Source: Bacteroidales bacterium (GTDB taxonomy: Bacteria > Bacteroidota > Bacteroidia > Bacteroidales > VadinHA17). Taken from it: DNA of 64,000 nucleotides. Numbering within the stretch: position 1 is the stretch's first letter; each line of letters begins with the position of its first letter. Shown one piece after another: positions 63,601 through 64,000 of this stretch. The notes beneath the pieces were generated by a model. It worked only from the letters and a program-made list of their open reading frames with translations. It searched no databases and was not told the origin of the DNA. The stretch is from the NCBI GenBank assembly GCA_003141715.1, contig PLNF01000035.1:68498-132497 (forward strand), written 5' to 3'. The position numbers and the translations under genes were made by a program.

Positions 63601-64000
63601 AAGTCTGGGCAGGACAGATAGTCTCGCCGCCTGTAAGAATTGCAAGAGGGTTAGGATTAACCAGGACCTCAACTACATTACTGTAAACCGGCATGCATAT
63701 GCCTGAAGTGATCATTCGCCTGTAGTATAAAGTGCTGGTTGCACCTGTAGTTAGTGTGTAAGTGCTTATTGTTGCTCCAGCAATATTGAAGAAAGGCCCG
63801 GTTGCAATTGTAGCATATTGCCACTGATAGTTATAAGCGCCCGGTCCCCCTGTTGCAGCAACAGTTTCGCTGAGCGGTGCCGGAATAACACCACTACAGA
63901 CCACCTGGTTGATACCAATAGTTCCTGGTGTAAGCACTCCGGGTTGTGTAACATTTACAGTAGCCTGGACAGAACATCCATGAAAGTCAGTGAGAGTAAC
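60668..64000 (-). CDS. large PKD/SprB-repeat surface protein with T9SS type B C-terminal domain (5' end outside window)
   Basis: The frame runs open to the window edge; only the last about 1,110 residues are seen. The first residues TLTDFHGCSVQATVNVTQPG are a SprB-type repeat. Next come Ig-like modules with YQWQVNKGAGF and YQWYVNTGSGF cores (about 60-480), then at least six PKD-type modules with WDFGDG or similar (KFWWDFGDGSPKDS, KYFWDFGDG, WLWRFGDGATSTD, YMWDFGDGG, YLWEFGDGD). The final about 95 residues, FTPNLNGPVEMD to FKKVGDVTLLH, form the gliding-motility-associated (CHU_C) domain that type B T9SS cargo carries. It is probably a cell-surface adhesin or filament exported by GldKLMN. PorP/SprF partners usually sit next to such genes; none is seen here. 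Confidence 0.93.
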   Translation of the reverse strand, partial: VTLTDFHGCSVQATVNVTQPGVLTPGTIGINQVVCSGVIPAPLSETVAATGGPGAYNYQWQYATIATGPFFNIAGATISTYTLTTGATSTLYYRRMITSGICMPVYSNVVEVLVNPNPLAILTGGETICPAQTSILNVNMMVGTAPFDVVIANLGTINGYNSGDDIIVSPATTTTYTLTSVTDHNGCVANTSTNLIGSATVTVRALPAITTSPVSKTICEYGLVAFNVAATGADLTYQWYVNTGSGFNAVADGGVYFGATNSTLSLFGATRLMTGYVYHVVVIGCSSSVTSADATLTVNQAPEITTQPKDTTACMNAGAAFSITATGTGVVYQWQVNKGAGFINVVDDANFSGSALNTLTITNAQAAFNNYIFRIILTGTCGIPVYSNFAVLRVNIPPSITLNPVDKATCDGTGPVVFTANGTGIIDSLRWEVFSGGVWSDVHDDAIYSGSTSQQLTLAAVPLALNGNQYRLALKAKCITVNTTAATLTVNPNPVVDFSAIDPIHACGNVPLVMNGNPTGGSGIWSTHLWTGDIGPLNNYFVQSPTFNSQIAGTYALNYKVKDSKGCYGNGDVTVLVDAPDATYTQDKSNACTPATVTFTKDMTGIAKFWWDFGDGSPKDSVNANPVHVFTNVNPSSIEYSNVKLTVRSPGGCLDSFTSTVTVYPAIDATFTASTAIICSGNQIVFTTLPGASKYFWDFGDGVNGYFTNSTNHLYTNFTAAPVVHTVTLTTTSFYNCTDVKTLDITVMPVPLPQFTALPVLQIYNAAGNPVTFTNTTNPGTWTWLWRFGDGATSTDQSPTHTYTVLGTFDVVLSVSNANCSDSVTHSITVTPIPPVANFDLIPSGCSPLNIEINNTSLNTNTPGTTYMWDFGDGGASTAKNPTYTYFDPGTFRVELTVTGPGGVSSYSQVVNSYPSPKANFQVSPTVVFVNDEKVRMFNLTQGADSYLWEFGDGDTSKVKEPYHKYMEEGVYDITLWAYLNNVVNGVTITCSDKFVLSPAVTVEPSGVLRFSTVFTPNLNGPVEMDHLPTGGTEIDQFFFPGIREKVITYKLQIFNRLGVLIFESEDINKPWNGYYHNKLCQQGVYVWYVEGKYANGQPFKKVGDVTLLH

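Overview
The window comes from a chromosome of a member of the Bacteroidota, probably a Bacteroidales or Marinilabiliales relative. The evidence is the type IX secretion (T9SS) core porP-gldK-gldL-gldM-gldN plus gldA, a cargo protein with a type B gliding-motility C-terminal domain, the long form of IspG, families largely confined to this phylum (DUF4296, DUF4834, DUF5723), and repeated TAnnTTTG -7 promoter boxes with little sign of Shine-Dalgarno sequences. No rRNA, tRNA or CRISPR array was seen.

Layout. 1-9.4 kb: the end of topA, an arginase-fold protein that has lost metal ligands, then the T9SS operon ending in a strong terminator. 9.4-17.7 kb: a GDP-mannose pyrophosphorylase, an MlaE/MlaF lipid-transport pair, and a four-gene envelope operon read leftwards. 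17.7-17.9 kb: a candidate sigma-54-driven small RNA. 17.9-29.1 kb: housekeeping genes (trpS, rbfA, an FtsX/LolC-type permease, radical SAM, glycosyltransferase, rpoN, asnS). 29.5-31.4 kb: a universal stress protein and gldA. 31.5-40.6 kb: a sulfur amino acid region. metK converges on a metY-hom-metH-metF operon whose leader carries a complete SAM-I riboswitch followed by a 22-codon ORF ending in Met and Cys codons. 40.9-46.9 kb: cysS, a DUF559 protein, ispG and rnr.

47-52 kb holds a RiPP-like export and modification cassette: a PqqD-like protein, an HPr-kinase-like P-loop protein, an S26-type peptidase, an ABC exporter and a nucleotidyltransferase. It is split by a GxxExxY gene flanked by inverted repeats. 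53.7-58.8 kb is a second peptide-export operon read leftwards: HlyD adaptor, C39-peptidase ABC exporter, a small HTH protein, three short genes encoding peptides with double-glycine leaders, and a CPBP membrane protease. The three peptide genes are 46-55 codons long and easily missed. This looks like a three-peptide bacteriocin or signalling system.

The right end (59.1-64 kb) has an AAA-type ATPase gene and the C-terminal 1,100 residues of a very large PKD/SprB-repeat surface protein that the T9SS at the left end would export. Two dispersed repeat families sit between genes throughout. In several places they have entered reading frames, adding residues to the ends of CysS, the DUF559 protein, IspG and a GIY-YIG protein.
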